Assembly: GCA_021827245.1 (NCBI GenBank)
Contig: JAKAWN010000264.1
Coordinates: 1 to 9,529 of the forward strand
Direction of reading: 5' to 3'
Length of the DNA: 9,529 bases
DNA from: Acidobacteriota bacterium
GTDB lineage: Bacteria > Acidobacteriota > Terriglobia > UBA7540
The position numbers were made by a program, and so were the translations under genes. The notes beneath the pieces were generated by a model that saw only the letters and a list, made by a program, of their open reading frames with translations, had not been told where the DNA came from and did no database searches. Positions 9,016 through 9,529 of this stretch are shown piece by piece (within the stretch, counting starts at the first letter, position 1; the number at the start of each line of letters is the position of its first letter).

Positions 9016-9529
9016 ATGCGAGAAGCGGTGATTATTGCCGCCATCCGCACTCCGATTGGCAAGTTTCAGGGCTCGCTCGCTGCTCTTTCGGCAGTGGACC
9101 TCGGCGCTTGCGTGGTGCGGGAAGTTGTGCGGCGAGTGCAAATTGATCCGGCCCAGGTGGACGAAGTCATCATGGGCAACGTGGTCTCGGCAGGCCTGGG
9201 CCAGAATCCTGCCCGCCAGGCGGCGCTGAAAGGCGGCCTCGATCCGCGCGTGGCCGCGATGACCCTCAACAAGGTGTGCGGATCGGGACTGAAGGCCGTG
9301 GCGCTGGCCGCGCAGGGCATCGAGACCGGCAACACCGACCTTGTGGTGGCGGGCGGCATGGAGTCCATGACGAACTGCCCGTACCTCCTTCCTGGCGCCC
9401 GTGAGGGCCTGCGCCTGGGCAACAAGACGCTGGTTGATTCCATGATCCAGGACGGCCTGTGGGACGCCTACGAAGATTTCCACATGGGCATGACCGCCGA
9501 ACTGGTGGCTGAGAAATACGGTATTTTGC
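9016..9529 (+). CDS. Acetyl-CoA acetyltransferase (thiolase), N-terminal part
   Basis: The first 171 codons of a biosynthetic-type thiolase (AtoB/PhaA/ThlA group) that runs off the right edge; the full family length is about 390 residues. It condenses two acetyl-CoA to acetoacetyl-CoA or runs the reverse cleavage. The start [17 protein letters not shown] is typical. GQNPARQAA lies at 62-70, and the nucleophilic Cys88 sits in [11 protein letters not shown], the position of the catalytic Cys89 in the Zoogloea enzyme. VVAGGMESM (110-118) and HMGMTAE (156-162) also match. His and the second catalytic Cys lie beyond the window. No other in-frame start is near. It reads away from the methyltransferase gene, with the promoter in the 124 bp between them. 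The next genes are unseen, so the choice between beta-oxidation, polyhydroxybutyrate and isoprenoid roles stays open. Confidence 0.92.
   Translation, partial: MREAVIIAAIRTPIGKFQGSLAALSAVDLGACVVREVVRRVQIDPAQVDEVIMGNVVSAGLGQNPARQAALKGGLDPRVAAMTLNKVCGSGLKAVALAAQGIETGNTDLVVAGGMESMTNCPYLLPGAREGLRLGNKTLVDSMIQDGLWDAYEDFHMGMTAELVAEKYGIL

Overview
The window looks like chromosomal DNA from a GC-rich, free-living aerobic heterotroph. Acidobacteriota is my best guess, from the overall look of the aconitase, the long isocitrate dehydrogenase, the LDH-like malate dehydrogenase and the WXXGXW-repeat protein. This is a resemblance from memory, not a database result.

Layout. Positions 1-140 appear to be the edge of an insertion sequence; a transposase N-terminus runs off the left end on the minus strand. 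Three TCA-cycle genes follow on the plus strand: aconitase (212-2932), NADP-type isocitrate dehydrogenase (3089-4528) and LDH-like malate dehydrogenase (4804-5730). A clear intrinsic terminator lies directly after icd. Between it and mdh is a 161-bp element with inverted-repeat ends, resembling a MITE or REPIN. After mdh is a 379-nt gap with nested inverted repeats and no convincing gene. Next is an exported-looking WXXGXW-repeat protein with an Arg/Pro-rich tail (6110-7330).

From about 7500 to 8950 base composition drops. Two genes lie tail to tail with a 3-bp gap: a PD-(D/E)XK-type nuclease (7551-8180, +) and a SAM-dependent DNA methyltransferase with a DPPH catalytic motif (8184-8891, -). 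Together they look like a compact, horizontally acquired type II restriction-modification module. The nuclease promoter is overlaid by an 8+8 bp inverted repeat and appears to give a leaderless mRNA. GC-rich housekeeping sequence resumes with a good sigma70-like promoter and the first 171 codons of an acetyl-CoA acetyltransferase (9016 to the window end).

How the genes work together. acnA and icd catalyse consecutive steps (citrate to isocitrate to 2-oxoglutarate), mdh regenerates oxaloacetate, and the thiolase handles acetyl-CoA and acetoacetyl-CoA. The restriction-modification pair is functionally separate from this central-carbon neighbourhood. It is the best candidate in the window for something undescribed.
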